DNA of 64,000 nt from Comamonadaceae bacterium G21597-S1 (GTDB lineage Bacteria > Pseudomonadota > Gammaproteobacteria > Burkholderiales > Burkholderiaceae_C): positions 1 through 64,000 of the forward strand of contig JAPWHR010000012.1 of the NCBI GenBank assembly GCA_027214345.1, read 5' to 3'. The position numbers and the translations under genes were made by a program. The notes below the pieces were generated by a model. It was not told the DNA's origin. It saw only the letters and a list, made by a program, of their open reading frames with translations, and did not search any database. Below are positions 49,464 through 59,856 of the stretch, piece by piece. Each line of letters starts with the position of its first letter. Positions within the stretch are counted from its first letter, which is position 1.

Positions 49464-50609
49464 TCACGTCCACCAGCGTCCGTCGAGCACCAGTCCGTGT
49501 GCCTTGAAGGCGATGTTGCTCTGCATCACCTCGCCGATCACGTCGCGGTATTCGGTGGGCTGGTCCAGCACCTCGAAGATGCTGGCCTCGCCGAGGGCGC
49601 CCGGCTTGAGCGTACCCAGTTCCGGGCGCCGGATCGCGCGCGCCGCATTGACCGTGGCGCTGGCCACGACCTCGGGCAGGCTCATGCCCAGCACGTGGAA
49701 CTTGGCCAGCGTGTGCAGCAGGTCGAAGGCCGGGCCGTCGATCGACAGGATGTGCACGTCCGACGAGATCACGTCCGGCTTGAAGCCGGCCTCGAGCATG
49801 GCGCGGCTGGTCGCAAAGCCGCAGGAGCCGCCGCCGTGGCCGATGTCGAAGATCACACCACGTTCGCGCGCCGCCAGCACCTCGGGGCGCACGCCGCCAC
49901 CGGGCATCGACGGCGCGTTCGGGAATGGCCGGAAGCAGTGGGTCAGGATGTCGCCCTTGCGCAGCCGCGACATCACGTCCATGCGCGACGGTGGCGGATG
50001 GTCCAGGTGGGCCATCAGCGGCAGGCCGAGTTCCTCGGCCACTTCCAGCGCCATGTCCATCGGCGCGATGCCCGAGTTGCCGCTGGCGCCGCGGCCGACC
50101 CGCACCTTGATGCCGACGATCAGGTCCAGGTTCTCGCGCGCCACGCGCAGGCACTGGCGCATGTCGAGCAGCCGCAAGTCCTCGCATTCACCGACCATGA
50201 CGGTGCCCGAGAACGCGAAGATACCGGCGAACGACAGGTTGATCAGCGGCAGGATGCGCACCGGCATGGCCGGCTCGATCACGTGCTTGCGAAAACCGGG
50301 GAAGTTGGCCGGCCCTGCGGTGCCTGCGTCGACGAAGGTGGCCGTGGCGCTGGTACGCGCCAGCTGCACCGCATCGACGCCGATCGAGGTGCCGCCCCAG
50401 TAGACATGGGTGTGCAGGTCGATCAGGCCGGGCGTGACGATCTTGCCCTTGAGTTCGCGTACCTCGGTGTTCGCATCGCCGGACAGCGCGTCGCCGATGG
50501 CGGCGACCTTGCCGTCGGTGAAGCGGACATCGGTCACGCGGTCGATGTCCTGCGAAGGGTCGATCACGCGCGCACCGCGCAGGATCAGGTCGTGGTGGGC
50601 TTGGGTCAT
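49464..50609 (-). CDS. Amidohydrolase/deacetylase-family metallohydrolase
   Basis: A 381-residue TIM-barrel metallohydrolase. H66 and H68 (DLHTHV) bind the first metal, and K168 (IVGIKVRVG) is the position of the carboxylated bridging Lys; later His (LMAHLDHPP, about 201 and 204) and Asp (SSDVHI) complete the site. The family is annotated amidohydrolase/deacetylase and commonly sits next to a SelA/DgaE-like PLP gene, as here (4-nt ATGA overlap). It probably opens a cyclic amide or removes an acyl group before the PLP step. Substrate unknown. Confidence 0.85.
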   Translation of the reverse strand: MTQAHHDLILRGARVIDPSQDIDRVTDVRFTDGKVAAIGDALSGDANTEVRELKGKIVTPGLIDLHTHVYWGGTSIGVDAVQLARTSATATFVDAGTAGPANFPGFRKHVIEPAMPVRILPLINLSFAGIFAFSGTVMVGECEDLRLLDMRQCLRVARENLDLIVGIKVRVGRGASGNSGIAPMDMALEVAEELGLPLMAHLDHPPPSRMDVMSRLRKGDILTHCFRPFPNAPSMPGGGVRPEVLAARERGVIFDIGHGGGSCGFATSRAMLEAGFKPDVISSDVHILSIDGPAFDLLHTLAKFHVLGMSLPEVVASATVNAARAIRRPELGTLKPGALGEASIFEVLDQPTEYRDVIGEVMQSNIAFKAHGLVLDGRWWT

Positions 50610-51832
50610 GGTGGTGGTGCAGTCGTGGGTGAAGCGGGTGGCAGGCTGGCGCAGGCCACGAGCAGGCAACGCACCAGGGTGGCGTCGTCGTCCTCGCGCA
50701 CGGTCTGCGGGTTGAGGGTCAGGATGCCGGCGTCCAGGCGGCCTTCGCCCAGGTGCACCGGTGGGTCACCGTGTTGCAGCGCCCGGCTCAGCGCGTCGGC
50801 CGCGCCATCGACATGCAGCGCCAGCGTCGGCACGCCGGTGCCCGGTGTCTCGGGTTCGAGCCGGGTCTGCAGCCGGGGGCTCGCCGCGGACAAGGCTGCG
50901 GCCATGGACACCAGCCGCTGGTGCAGGCGGGCGGCGTACGCGGCGTCGTCGCGCTGGGCGAAACGGTCGAGGGCCACCAGCAGGCCGGCGATCTCCTCCT
51001 TGCCGACCTTGAAGCCGCGGCCGATGCCGTGGTGCGGAATGCCGCGCAATGCGGTGCGGTCGATCAGCGGCGACGCGGACCAGGTCTGCGGGTGCACGTC
51101 CATGTCCATCATCTGCACCAGCGCCGAGCCGATGAGTTCGCGCCGTCCCGCCAGGATGCCGCTGGACTGCGGGCCGCCGATGGCCTTGCCGCCGCTGAAC
51201 AGCACCAGGTCGGCGCCCGCGTCGATGAAGCGGCGCAGGTTCTCGCGCGGCGGCAGTTGCGCGGCGGCGTCGACGATGACCGGCAGGCCGTGCGCATGCA
51301 CGGTGGCGATCACCATCGGCAAGGCGCCGATCGACGACGGGTTGGCCACGAACACGAAGGCCACGGTCTGCGGGTTGACGGCGGCGTCGATCTCCCAGGC
51401 TTCCAGGCCGCGGATGCCGGCCCCGGTGCCGCGGTCGTTGTGGCCGATGTCGACGATGCGCGCACCGGCGACCCGGATTGCGTGGTCGTAGCTGTTGCGG
51501 TGCGTGCGCGCCATCAGCACCTGGTTCGGCATGCCGCTGGTGTCGGGCAGCGCGGCCATGCGGGCGACGTCCCAGCGCGCCAGGCAGGCCGCGGTGGCCA
51601 GCGTCAGGGCGGCCGATGCGCCCGAGGTCACGATGCCGGCCTGCGCGCCGGTGACCGCCGCGATGCGTTCGCTGGCCGCCGTCTGCAACTGCGCGATGTC
51701 GACGCTGTAGCCGGCCGCCTCGCGCATGGCGTCGAGCACCTCGGGGGCCATCAGGCTGCCGCCCAGCCGGGTCAGCGTGCCGGCGGCGTTGATGCGCCGC
51801 GCCACGCCCCATGGTGGGGGTCGAGTGTTCAT
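50606..51832 (-). CDS. SelA/DgaE-like PLP-dependent enzyme (copy 1)
   Basis: A 408-residue fold-type I PLP enzyme of the SelA-like group. K216 (LFSGGKAIGGP) should bind PLP and D188 (VIVDAA) pairs with the cofactor nitrogen; INAAGTLTRLGGS and VTSGASAALTLAT are family marks. Related proteins include D-glucosaminate-6-phosphate ammonia-lyase DgaE. It is unlikely to be selenocysteine synthase: there is no SelB or tRNA-Sec nearby and it is tied by a 4-nt overlap to an amidohydrolase. It would eliminate ammonia or another group from an amino acid derivative. A paralogue is at 57830. Confidence 0.87.
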   Translation of the reverse strand: MNTRPPPWGVARRINAAGTLTRLGGSLMAPEVLDAMREAAGYSVDIAQLQTAASERIAAVTGAQAGIVTSGASAALTLATAACLARWDVARMAALPDTSGMPNQVLMARTHRNSYDHAIRVAGARIVDIGHNDRGTGAGIRGLEAWEIDAAVNPQTVAFVFVANPSSIGALPMVIATVHAHGLPVIVDAAAQLPPRENLRRFIDAGADLVLFSGGKAIGGPQSSGILAGRRELIGSALVQMMDMDVHPQTWSASPLIDRTALRGIPHHGIGRGFKVGKEEIAGLLVALDRFAQRDDAAYAARLHQRLVSMAAALSAASPRLQTRLEPETPGTGVPTLALHVDGAADALSRALQHGDPPVHLGEGRLDAGILTLNPQTVREDDDATLVRCLLVACASLPPASPTTAPPP

Positions 51833-51913
51833 GCGTGTCGCTCCACGATGCTCATGCGACACCTCGCCGCAGGTGGCGGGGCCACCGGCACGGAGGGTGC
51901 GGCCCGGCGCGGT

Positions 51914-52962
51914 TCATGTCGCCGCTTCGGCCGCCAGTGTCTCCGGGGTGCGCAGATGGCAGGCGACGACATGGCCCGGTACGATCTCCTGCAACGGCGG
52001 ATCGTCGACCTTGCAGCGGGGGATGGCATAGGGGCAGCGGGTGTGGAAATGGCAGCCGGGCGGCGGGTTCATCGGGCTGGGTACGTCGCCTTCGATGACC
52101 AGGCGCTCGCGCTTGGCCTTCGGGTCGGCGATCGGCGCGGCGGCCATCAGCGCCTCGGTATAGGGGTGTAGCGGCTGGCCGAAGATGCGGTCGCGCGTGG
52201 ACAACTCGACGATGCGCCCGAGGTACATCACGGCGATGCGGTGGCCGATGTGCTCGACCACGGCCAGGTCGTGCGAGACGAACAGATAGGCCAGCCGGAA
52301 CTCGTCCTGCAGGTCCATCATCAGGTTCAGTACCTGGGCCTGCACCGACACGTCCAGCGCCGAGACCGGTTCGTCGGCCACGATCAGGCGCGGGTTCAGC
52401 GCCAGCGCACGCGCGATGCCCAGGCGCTGGCGCTGGCCACCTGAGAATTCGAACGGGTAACGCGCCATCGCGTCGGCGCGCAGGCCGACTTTCTCGAGCA
52501 GGCTGGCGATCTGTTTCTCGCCTTCGCTGCCGCGCTTGGCCAGGCCGTAGTTCTCCAGCGGCTCGGCGATGATCTGGCCCACGCGCATGCGCGGGTTCAG
52601 CGACGAATACGGGTCCTGGAACACCATCTGCACCTCGCGCCGGTGTTCGCGCATGCCTTCGTCGTCCAGTTGCGTGACCTCGGTGTCGCCGAGCCAGATG
52701 CGGCCGGCCGTGGGTTCCTGCAGGCGCAGCACCGTCTTGCCGACGGTGGACTTGCCGCAGCCCGATTCGCCGACCAGGCACAAGGTCTCACCCGCCTGGA
52801 TCGAGAACGAGATGCCGTCGACCGCCTTGACATGGCCGGCCACGGTCTGCAACACGCCGCGGTGCACCGGGAAATGTTTCTTCAGGCCTTCGACGCGCAA
52901 CACGTCGGCGCCGCCGCTTGCCGGCGGCACCTGCTGCGCTGTGGCCTGTGCGCTTGCGTCGC

Positions 52963-52966
<4 letters not shown>
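51914..52966 (-). CDS. Oligopeptide/dipeptide ABC transporter ATPase (OppF/DppF-type)
   Basis: A 350-residue ABC ATPase: Walker [10 protein letters not shown] (about 68-76), signature [12 protein letters not shown] (about 172-183), Walker [13 protein letters not shown] and H-switch SHDLAVV. The C-terminal Cys-containing extension ([17 protein letters not shown], about 302-318) marks the Opp/Dpp subfamily. It drives import with its partner at 52963, overlapping it by 4 nt (ATGA). It is the fifth and last gene of the ABC importer. Confidence 0.93.
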
Positions 52967-54014
<1,048 letters not shown>

Positions 54015-54015
<1 letters not shown>

Positions 54016-54869
54016 CACATGCCCCGCGAGATACGTGGATCGAGCCGGTCGCGCAGACCGTCGCCCAGCAGGTTGACCGCCAGTACCACCAGCGCCAGGC
54101 AGATGCCGGGCGCGAAGATGGTCCACGGCGCGATCTGCAGGTAGAGCCGGTTGCCGGCGATCATGTTGCCCCAGGTCGGGATCTCAGGCGGCGTGCCGGC
54201 GCCCAGGAAACTCAGGCCGGCCTCGGTCAGGATGGCCGAGGCGCAGATATAGGTGGCCTGCACGATCAGTGGTGCGATGGTGCTGGGCAGGATGTGGCGA
54301 CGCAGCAGTTTGCCCACGCGGGTGCCGTTCGAGCGCGCCGCCTCGACGAAGGGCAGGTCGCGCACGGAGAGCACCACGGCCCGCACCAGACGGGTGACAC
54401 GCGGGATCTCCGGGATCGCGATGGCGATGATGACGACGGTGACACTCGAGCCGAGCAGGGCTACCAGCGCAATCGCCAGCAGGATGGCCGGTATCGCCAT
54501 GATGCCGTCCATCAGTCGCATGATGATGGCATCGAAGGCCTTGAAATAACCCGCCAGCAGGCCGATCACCGAACCGCCGATGATGGTGATGACGGCCACC
54601 GACAGGCCGACGATCAGCGAGATGCGCGCGCCATACACCATGCGCGCGAACACGTCGCGGCCCAGGGCGTCGGTACCGAGCCAGAACTCGGCGGACGGAC
54701 CCTTGAGCCGGTTGATCGGCTCGAAGATGATGGGGTCGCGCGCGATCCAGGGGGCCAGAATCGCGGCCAGCGTGATGATGATCAGCAGCAGCCCGCCGAT
54801 GACGATGGTGGGATGGCGCCGGATGAACTCCGACGTGTCGGAACGGGTTGCGGGTGTGACGGCGTCCAT
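54015..54869 (-). CDS. ABC transporter permease (OppC/DppC-type)
   Basis: A 284-residue inner-membrane permease with six helices. The N-terminal OppC region is present (about 1-60), and the cytoplasmic EAA-loop is EAARSNGTRVGKLLRRHILP (about 180-199), the site that contacts the ATPases. FWLGTDALGRDVFARMVYGARIS is the hallmark of Dpp/Opp C permeases (split around residue 75). It overlaps its neighbours by 1 nt on both sides. Confidence 0.93.
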
Positions 54870-55813
54870 CAGCTGTACCGGATGCGGGGGTCGAGGAAGC
54901 TGTACGAGATGTCGATCGCCAGGTTGATCAGCACGTAGACACCGGCGAAGATGATCATCGTGCCCTGGATGATCGGGTAGTCGCGCCGCGCTATGGCATC
55001 CACGACCAGTCGGCCGATGCCGGGAATGTTGAACACGCTCTCGGTGATGACCACTCCCGAGATCAGCAACGCGATGCCGATGCCGATCACGGTGATGATA
55101 GGCACGGCGGCATTCTTGAGGGCATGGCGCAGCAACATCGGCATCGTCGAGACGCCCTTGGCGCTGGCGGTGCGAATGTAGTCCTCGGCCAGCACCTCGA
55201 GCATGCTGGCGCGGGTGATGCGCGCGATCAGCGCGACATAGGCCAGGCCGAGTGCGAACGACGGCAGGATCAGGTGGCTGAGCCAGATCCAGAAGCCCTG
55301 CGACATCTCCTTGTAGCCCTGCACCGGCAGCAGCCGCCACTTCAGCGATACGTAATAGACCATGATGTAGCCGACCACGAACACCGGTACCGAGAAGCCG
55401 GTCACGGCCAGCCCCATCACCGCGCGATCGAGCAACGAGCCGGCTTTCCAGGCCGCCAGCACACCCAGCGTGACGGCGATGGTGACGGCGACGATCAGCG
55501 TCGTGATGGTCAGCGAAATGGTTGGCCCCATGCGTTGTTCGACCAGCGTGGTGACCGGAATGCCGGAGAACATCGACACGCCGAGGTCGCCCTTGAGCGT
55601 GGACCAGCCCCAGGTCGTGAACTGCTCGAGCAGTGGGCGGTCCAGCCCGAGGTTGGTGCGGATCTTGGCGATGCTCTCGGGCGTGGCGTTGTCGCCGGCG
55701 ATGATGGCGGCCGGATCGCCCGGCGCCAGGTGCAGCAGCGAAAACACGAAGATACCCACCACCAGCATGACGGGTATGACACCGAGAAGACGACGAATGA
55801 TGTAGGAGAGCAT
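54869..55813 (-). CDS. ABC transporter permease (OppB/DppB-type)
   Basis: A 314-residue inner-membrane permease with six helices, opening with the invariant LSYIIRRLLGVIPVMLVVGI and containing the periplasmic loop with LGLDRPLLEQF and the EAA-like loop around YIRTASAKGVSTMPMLLRHA. It pairs with the OppC-type permease to form the path for the substrate. It is 134 nt downstream of the binding-protein gene. Confidence 0.93.
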   Translation of the reverse strand: MLSYIIRRLLGVIPVMLVVGIFVFSLLHLAPGDPAAIIAGDNATPESIAKIRTNLGLDRPLLEQFTTWGWSTLKGDLGVSMFSGIPVTTLVEQRMGPTISLTITTLIVAVTIAVTLGVLAAWKAGSLLDRAVMGLAVTGFSVPVFVVGYIMVYYVSLKWRLLPVQGYKEMSQGFWIWLSHLILPSFALGLAYVALIARITRASMLEVLAEDYIRTASAKGVSTMPMLLRHALKNAAVPIITVIGIGIALLISGVVITESVFNIPGIGRLVVDAIARRDYPIIQGTMIIFAGVYVLINLAIDISYSFLDPRIRYS

Positions 55814-55947
55814 CAGCGGGCCGGGAGTGGATGTGACAGGCGCAGGATGGGCGCGTCGGACCCGGCGCGGCCCGGGCAGGCGGCGATGGGCCGCCTGCCG
55901 GACCGGCCGCCGTCGTCAACGGCCGGGTGGCTGTGAATCACATCGAC

Positions 55948-57570
55948 TCAGGCGTAACGCTCCACGTTCCACCATGGGATGACCTCGGGCACGGTCAGCA
56001 GGCCGCGCAGCCGGTCGGCACGGTATGCGGCCGGCTGGGTCCACTGACCGGTCTTGACGTCGTGCACGTACTCGATCATGTTCTTGTTCATCTTGCGGGC
56101 CACGGCCTTGCGCGCCTCCAGGGTCGGCGCGGCCGCCCATTCATTGCGCAGCTGCTCGTGCATCGGGTTGTCCGGCCAGCCGAACCAGGCCTTGGTGCCG
56201 TTGGCCGCGTGGCCCGACAACGCGATCGGGCTCGACGTGGCGTTGCCGCCGCCCCAGGTGAAGAACACGTTCCAGCCGCCTTCGGCCGGTGGTTTCTGAA
56301 CCGCCCGGCGCGTGACCACCGCACCCCAGTCGGTCGAGGCCAGTTCGACGTTGAAGCCGACCTGGCGCAGGTTCTGCGCGATCACCAGCATGGTCTGGTT
56401 CATCACGTGGATGTTGGTGGCGTGCAGGCAGATGATGGGTTTGCCGTCGTAGCCCGACTGCTTGAGCAGTTCGCGCGCCTTGGCCTGGCGTTCGGCCATG
56501 GGTGCCTTGAGCATCAGTGCTTCCGAGCCGTCTTCGACACCCATGGGCGAGCCGCAGGTGAAGTGCGAGCCGCAGGTGCGGTAGAAATCCGGATTGCCGA
56601 TGGCCGCGCGCTGGATGTCTTCCTGGTTGATCGCGATCTGCGCGGCCCGGCGTGCCAGCACGTTGTTGAACGGCGGGTGCAGATGGTTGAGCCGGGTGTA
56701 GCCGACGTTGCCGAACTTGTTGAACACCTCGACCTTGACGCCGGGTGCAGCCTGCAGCGCGGGCAGGATGTCGATCGGCGGCACCTCGAAGAAGTCGACC
56801 TCGCCGGTCATCAGTGCCGAGGCGGCGGTCTGCGCATCGGGCATGATGTCCCAGATCACGCGGTCGAGCTTGACGACCTTGCCGCCGGCGATGCCCGAGG
56901 CCGCTTCGCTGCGCGGCACGTAGTCGGGATTGCGCTCATAGACGACCCGGCTGCCGGGACGGTATTCGGATTCGACGAACTTGAACGGGCCCGAGCCGAT
57001 GTGCTTGGTGATCTGGGTGTTCGGGTCGGTGGCCGCGATTTCTGCCTTCATCATGAAGCACACCGGCGTGCTGGTCTTGGCCAGCGCGTCGATCAGCAGG
57101 CCGTACGGCTCCTTGAGCACGATGCGGAAGGTCTTGTCGTCGACCACGGGCGTGTCGGCGACGCGGGCGAACAGGTGGGTGCCGGCACCGTCCTTGGCCT
57201 GCCAGCGGCGGATCGAGGCCACGCAGTCGCGGGCCGTGACGGGCGTGCCGTCGTGCCACTTCAGGCCGGGGCGCAGTTCGAAGGTATAGGTTTTCTTGTC
57301 GGCCGAGATGTCGGTCTTGCCCACCATCTGCGGCTGCGGATTGAAGTTGGCGTCGATGCCGAACAGCGTGTCGTACATCATCGCGCCGTGGTAGGCCGCC
57401 ATGTTCTGCGTGGTCCAGATCGGGTCGAGCACGTTGAGATCGCCGTGGGGCACCATGCGCGCCTCACGCGGCGGCCTGGCCTGTGCACGCACCAGCAATG
57501 GGGTGCCGACACCTGCCACTGCCGCAGCGGCCACACCAGCTGTCAGAACGGTACGCCGTGAATGGGTCAT
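55948..57570 (-). CDS. ABC transporter substrate-binding protein (family 5, Opp/Dpp-type)
   Basis: A 540-residue periplasmic binding protein of the SBP_bac_5 family. Residues 1-38 are a probable Tat signal with a twin-Arg (SRRTVLTAGVAAA). TYTFELRPGLKWHDGTPVTA (about 96-115) is the standard first-lobe signature. It is first in the ABC-importer block, with a candidate promoter at 57649-57677. The specificity cannot be read off, but the pocket is built for peptides or peptide-like compounds, so it likely feeds the hydrolases around it. A Tat route would mean it is folded in the cytoplasm first. Confidence 0.9.
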   Translation of the reverse strand: MTHSRRTVLTAGVAAAAVAGVGTPLLVRAQARPPREARMVPHGDLNVLDPIWTTQNMAAYHGAMMYDTLFGIDANFNPQPQMVGKTDISADKKTYTFELRPGLKWHDGTPVTARDCVASIRRWQAKDGAGTHLFARVADTPVVDDKTFRIVLKEPYGLLIDALAKTSTPVCFMMKAEIAATDPNTQITKHIGSGPFKFVESEYRPGSRVVYERNPDYVPRSEAASGIAGGKVVKLDRVIWDIMPDAQTAASALMTGEVDFFEVPPIDILPALQAAPGVKVEVFNKFGNVGYTRLNHLHPPFNNVLARRAAQIAINQEDIQRAAIGNPDFYRTCGSHFTCGSPMGVEDGSEALMLKAPMAERQAKARELLKQSGYDGKPIICLHATNIHVMNQTMLVIAQNLRQVGFNVELASTDWGAVVTRRAVQKPPAEGGWNVFFTWGGGNATSSPIALSGHAANGTKAWFGWPDNPMHEQLRNEWAAAPTLEARKAVARKMNKNMIEYVHDVKTGQWTQPAAYRADRLRGLLTVPEVIPWWNVERYA

Positions 57571-57648
57571 CGAAGCATCTCCTGTTGAACGGCTGTTGTC
57601 TCGACCGGCAGGCACCGGCATTGCAGCCTTGGTTATGGGTCCGAATTT

Positions 57649-57677
57649 ATTTAAGCACATTCATCTGGGGCGGGCAA
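57649..57677 (-). promoter_or_regulatory. Candidate sigma-70 promoter of the ABC-importer block
   Basis: Reading leftward, TTGCCC (57677-57672), a 17-bp spacer and TTAAAT (57654-57649) resemble -35 and -10 boxes (4/6 each). This is the only AT-rich patch upstream of the binding protein and would give a leader of about 70 nt. Confidence 0.45.
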
Positions 57678-57716
57678 GCACGCGGATCAATCGCGAAACA
57701 TGTTCATGAAACGAAT

Positions 57717-57760
57717 GCGGGCTTGACAGGGTGCTGCAGTCATTGCAGCACGCAAGCCGC
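57717..57760. terminator. Long imperfect hairpin between SelA-like copy 2 and the ABC block
   Basis: GTGCTGCA (57731-57738) and TGCAGCAC (57744-57751) are perfect 8-bp arms with a 5-nt loop, extended by GCGGGCTTG and CAAGCCGC outside to give a stem of roughly 16 pairs with small mismatches. It lies 70 nt downstream of the SelA-like stop at 57830 and just upstream of the candidate promoter. No U-run follows on the minus strand, so it may be an RNA-processing or stability element rather than a classic terminator. Confidence 0.5.
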
Positions 57761-57829
57761 ATCCATGCTGTCGGGCAGCGGCCAAGGGGCGTCCGCAGAG
57801 TGGTGGCACCCGCGCGCCAGCCGGCGTGT

Positions 57830-58981
57830 TCAGGGCAGCCGGGCGAGCGTGTCGACCAGCTGCCTGGCAACCATCTGTTCGTCGCCGGGATGCAGGTTGC
57901 AGGGGTCAAGGTCGAAGTAACCCAGGTCGGTCTGGTAGTCGCGCACCATCACCGCGGGATCGCCCTGCGCCAGGGCGTCGGCGAGTGTGCGCGCCGTCCA
58001 TCCGCTGGCGGGCGCGACCTGCACGCGCAGCCGGCGCAACGGGTTGCCGGTCGGGTCGTCCACCGGCGTGCAGCGCACGGCGGGGCTGGCGTGCAACACC
58101 TGTTGCCAGAGCGCGAGCGCCGCCTCTTCGCGGGCCCGGATCGCGGCGCCGTCGCGCAGCTGCCAGGCACGCAACGCGGCCATGACACCGGCGATGCTTT
58201 CCTTGCCGACCTTCATGCCGCGGCCGATGCCGCGGTTCTGCAAGCGCGCCGCGTGCACGAGGTCGGCGCGTCCGGCGACGATGCCCGAGGTCGGGCCGCC
58301 GAGGAACTTGTGCCCGCTGTACACGACGATGTCGGCGCCCCGCGCCAGGAAGCCGCGCAGGTCGTATTCGGATGCCGCGTCGACGATCACCGGCACGCTC
58401 TTGGCGTGGCAGATCGCACAGACCTGCTCCAGCGCCAGCATGGCGTACTGCACCGTCATGTGCGAGACCACGAATACCGCGCAGGCGGTGTCGTCGCCGA
58501 TGGCTTCGTCCAGCTGGTAGGGCTGGGCCATGCTCACCGTGCCCACGGGCACGACGCGCGCACCGGTCATCGCGATGCTCTGGTGCAGTGACGCGCCATA
58601 ACCGACCATGTGGCCGAGTTGCACCAGCACGTCGCGGCGCAGGCCGATGGTGTCGGGCAGCCGTTCGATGGCCAGCAGGCGGTCCCCGGTCATGGTGCCC
58701 GCCACCGCCAGCGTGATGGCGCTGGCGCAACTGGCCGTGACGAAGCCCGCCTGGGCGCCGGTGATCTCGGCGATCACGTCGCTGGCCGCATCGTGCAAGG
58801 CTGCCATGTCGACGAACTCGGTTGCGATGGCCGCCATCGCGGCCACCGCCTGCGGCACCATGATGGAGGCGCCGAGCACGGTCATCGTGCCCGATACGTT
58901 GACGATGGGGCGCAGGCCGAGCGCCCGGTGGATGTCGACGCCGCGGGCGGCGTCGATGGCCGCGAGCGTGTCTTCGCGCAT
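57830..58981 (-). CDS. SelA-like PLP-dependent enzyme (copy 2)
   Basis: A 383-residue fold-type I PLP enzyme. K225 ([10 protein letters not shown]) should form the Schiff base and D201 (VIVDAASEY) pairs with it; [11 protein letters not shown] and [13 protein letters not shown] match the group. It is clearly related to the protein at 50606 in layout, but key stretches differ, so the two probably act on different intermediates or at different stereocentres. It follows the RidA gene by 22 nt and is followed by the hairpin at 57717. Function is inference; selenocysteine synthase is unlikely for the same reasons as copy 1. Confidence 0.85.
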   Translation of the reverse strand: MREDTLAAIDAARGVDIHRALGLRPIVNVSGTMTVLGASIMVPQAVAAMAAIATEFVDMAALHDAASDVIAEITGAQAGFVTASCASAITLAVAGTMTGDRLLAIERLPDTIGLRRDVLVQLGHMVGYGASLHQSIAMTGARVVPVGTVSMAQPYQLDEAIGDDTACAVFVVSHMTVQYAMLALEQVCAICHAKSVPVIVDAASEYDLRGFLARGADIVVYSGHKFLGGPTSGIVAGRADLVHAARLQNRGIGRGMKVGKESIAGVMAALRAWQLRDGAAIRAREEAALALWQQVLHASPAVRCTPVDDPTGNPLRRLRVQVAPASGWTARTLADALAQGDPAVMVRDYQTDLGYFDLDPCNLHPGDEQMVARQLVDTLARLP

Positions 58982-59003
58982 GGCGGGCGCAACGGCGCGG
59001 CGG

Positions 59004-59468
59004 CTAGCCGTCGACCTGCATGATGGCTTCGATCTCGACCGAGATGTTCCCTGGCAGTGAACCCATGCCGACCGCCGATCGGGCATGGCGGCCAGCGTCG
59101 CCGAGCACGTTGACGAACAGGTCGGAGCAGCCGTTGATGACCTTGGGATGGTCGCCGAACGTGGGAACGGCGTTGACCATGCCAAGCACCTTGACCACAT
59201 GTTTGATGCGCGCGAGATCGCCCAGCGCCAGATGCGCGACGGCGAGCAGGTTCAGTCCGGTCAGCTGGGCATGTTGGTAGGCCTGCTCTACGCTGACCTC
59301 GGCGCCGACCTTGCCGGTGGCCAGTTTGCCCTCGGCGTCGCGCGGCCCTTGGCCGGACAGGTACAGGAAGCCGTTCACGAGCTGGAACGGTACGTAGTTG
59401 GCCATCGGTGTGGCGGCGGTTGGCAACTCGAGGCCGAGTTCCTTGAGACGGTCATATGGTGTGGTCAT
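59004..59468 (-). CDS. RidA-family protein (copy 2, long form)
   Basis: A 154-residue RidA/YjgF-like protein of the longer subgroup: [23 protein letters not shown], then [19 protein letters not shown], and [22 protein letters not shown] with the conserved Arg. This subgroup often has no tested activity but keeps the enamine-binding cleft. GAGGAG precedes the ATG at 59468. It sits between the structured tandem repeat and the SelA-like gene, pairing RidA with a PLP enzyme for the second time in this cluster. Confidence 0.88.
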   Translation of the reverse strand: MTTPYDRLKELGLELPTAATPMANYVPFQLVNGFLYLSGQGPRDAEGKLATGKVGAEVSVEQAYQHAQLTGLNLLAVAHLALGDLARIKHVVKVLGMVNAVPTFGDHPKVINGCSDLFVNVLGDAGRHARSAVGMGSLPGNISVEIEAIMQVDG

Positions 59469-59524
59469 GCTGTTTCTCCTCACGAAATGAAAAAATGTTG
59501 CCGTGCCATCATGTCAGTAGCTCC

Positions 59525-59690
59525 ACTGCGCTGCGAGCGACCCACGACGCATGCAAGGTCCGGTGGCCGCGGAGCAGGCCAGGCCAGGGGCCGCCGCCCA
59601 CGGCCGCTCCGAAGCGGCCGGCCCGTCCCCCGTCGGGGTTCGGCCGGTCGACACGCAGTGCGACCGGACAGGCGGGGGGCGTCTTTTTCC
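59525..59690. repeat. Structured tandem repeat, unit 1 (166 bp)
   Basis: The first of two tandem, highly similar units between the RidA gene and the M81 gene. It holds three potential hairpins: CGGCCGCT-CCGA-AGCGGCCG (59601-59620), a C-rich/G-rich stem (CCCC/GGGG) and CCGGTCG...CGACCGG with a 10-nt loop. It begins at actgcgctgc and ends in a run TTTTT. No reading frame is protein-like. Confidence 0.85.
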
Positions 59691-59856
59691 ATGGCGCTGC
59701 GCGCCACCCACGACGCATGAAAGGTCCGGTGGCCGCGGAGCAGGCCAGGCCAGGGGCCGCCGCGCACGGCCGCTCCGAAGCGGCCGGCCCGCCCCCCAGT
59801 GGGGGGTTCGGCCGTCGACACGCAGTGCGACCGGACAGGCGGGGGGCGTCTTTCAT
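59691..59856. repeat. Structured tandem repeat, unit 2 (166 bp)
   Basis: The second unit, offset by 166 bp from the first, with the same hairpin CGGCCGCT-CCGA-AGCGGCCG (59767-59786) and a longer C6/G6 stem (CCCCCC-AGT-GGGGGG). The C/G stem differs in length between units but stays base-paired, which argues that structure is kept. It ends in GTCTTT and includes the stop codon of the M81 gene at 59853-59855. Confidence 0.85.

Noticed and set aside
48375-51491. A plus-strand frame of over 1000 codons antisense to the deacylase, amidohydrolase and SelA-like genes
   Set aside because: It is antisense to genes with intact catalytic residues; no motif or start signal supports it.
50606-51832. Calling the SelA-like proteins selenocysteine synthase
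   Set aside because: No SelB, tRNA-Sec or SelD nearby, two diverged copies, and tight coupling to an amidohydrolase and RidA point to a catabolic lyase.
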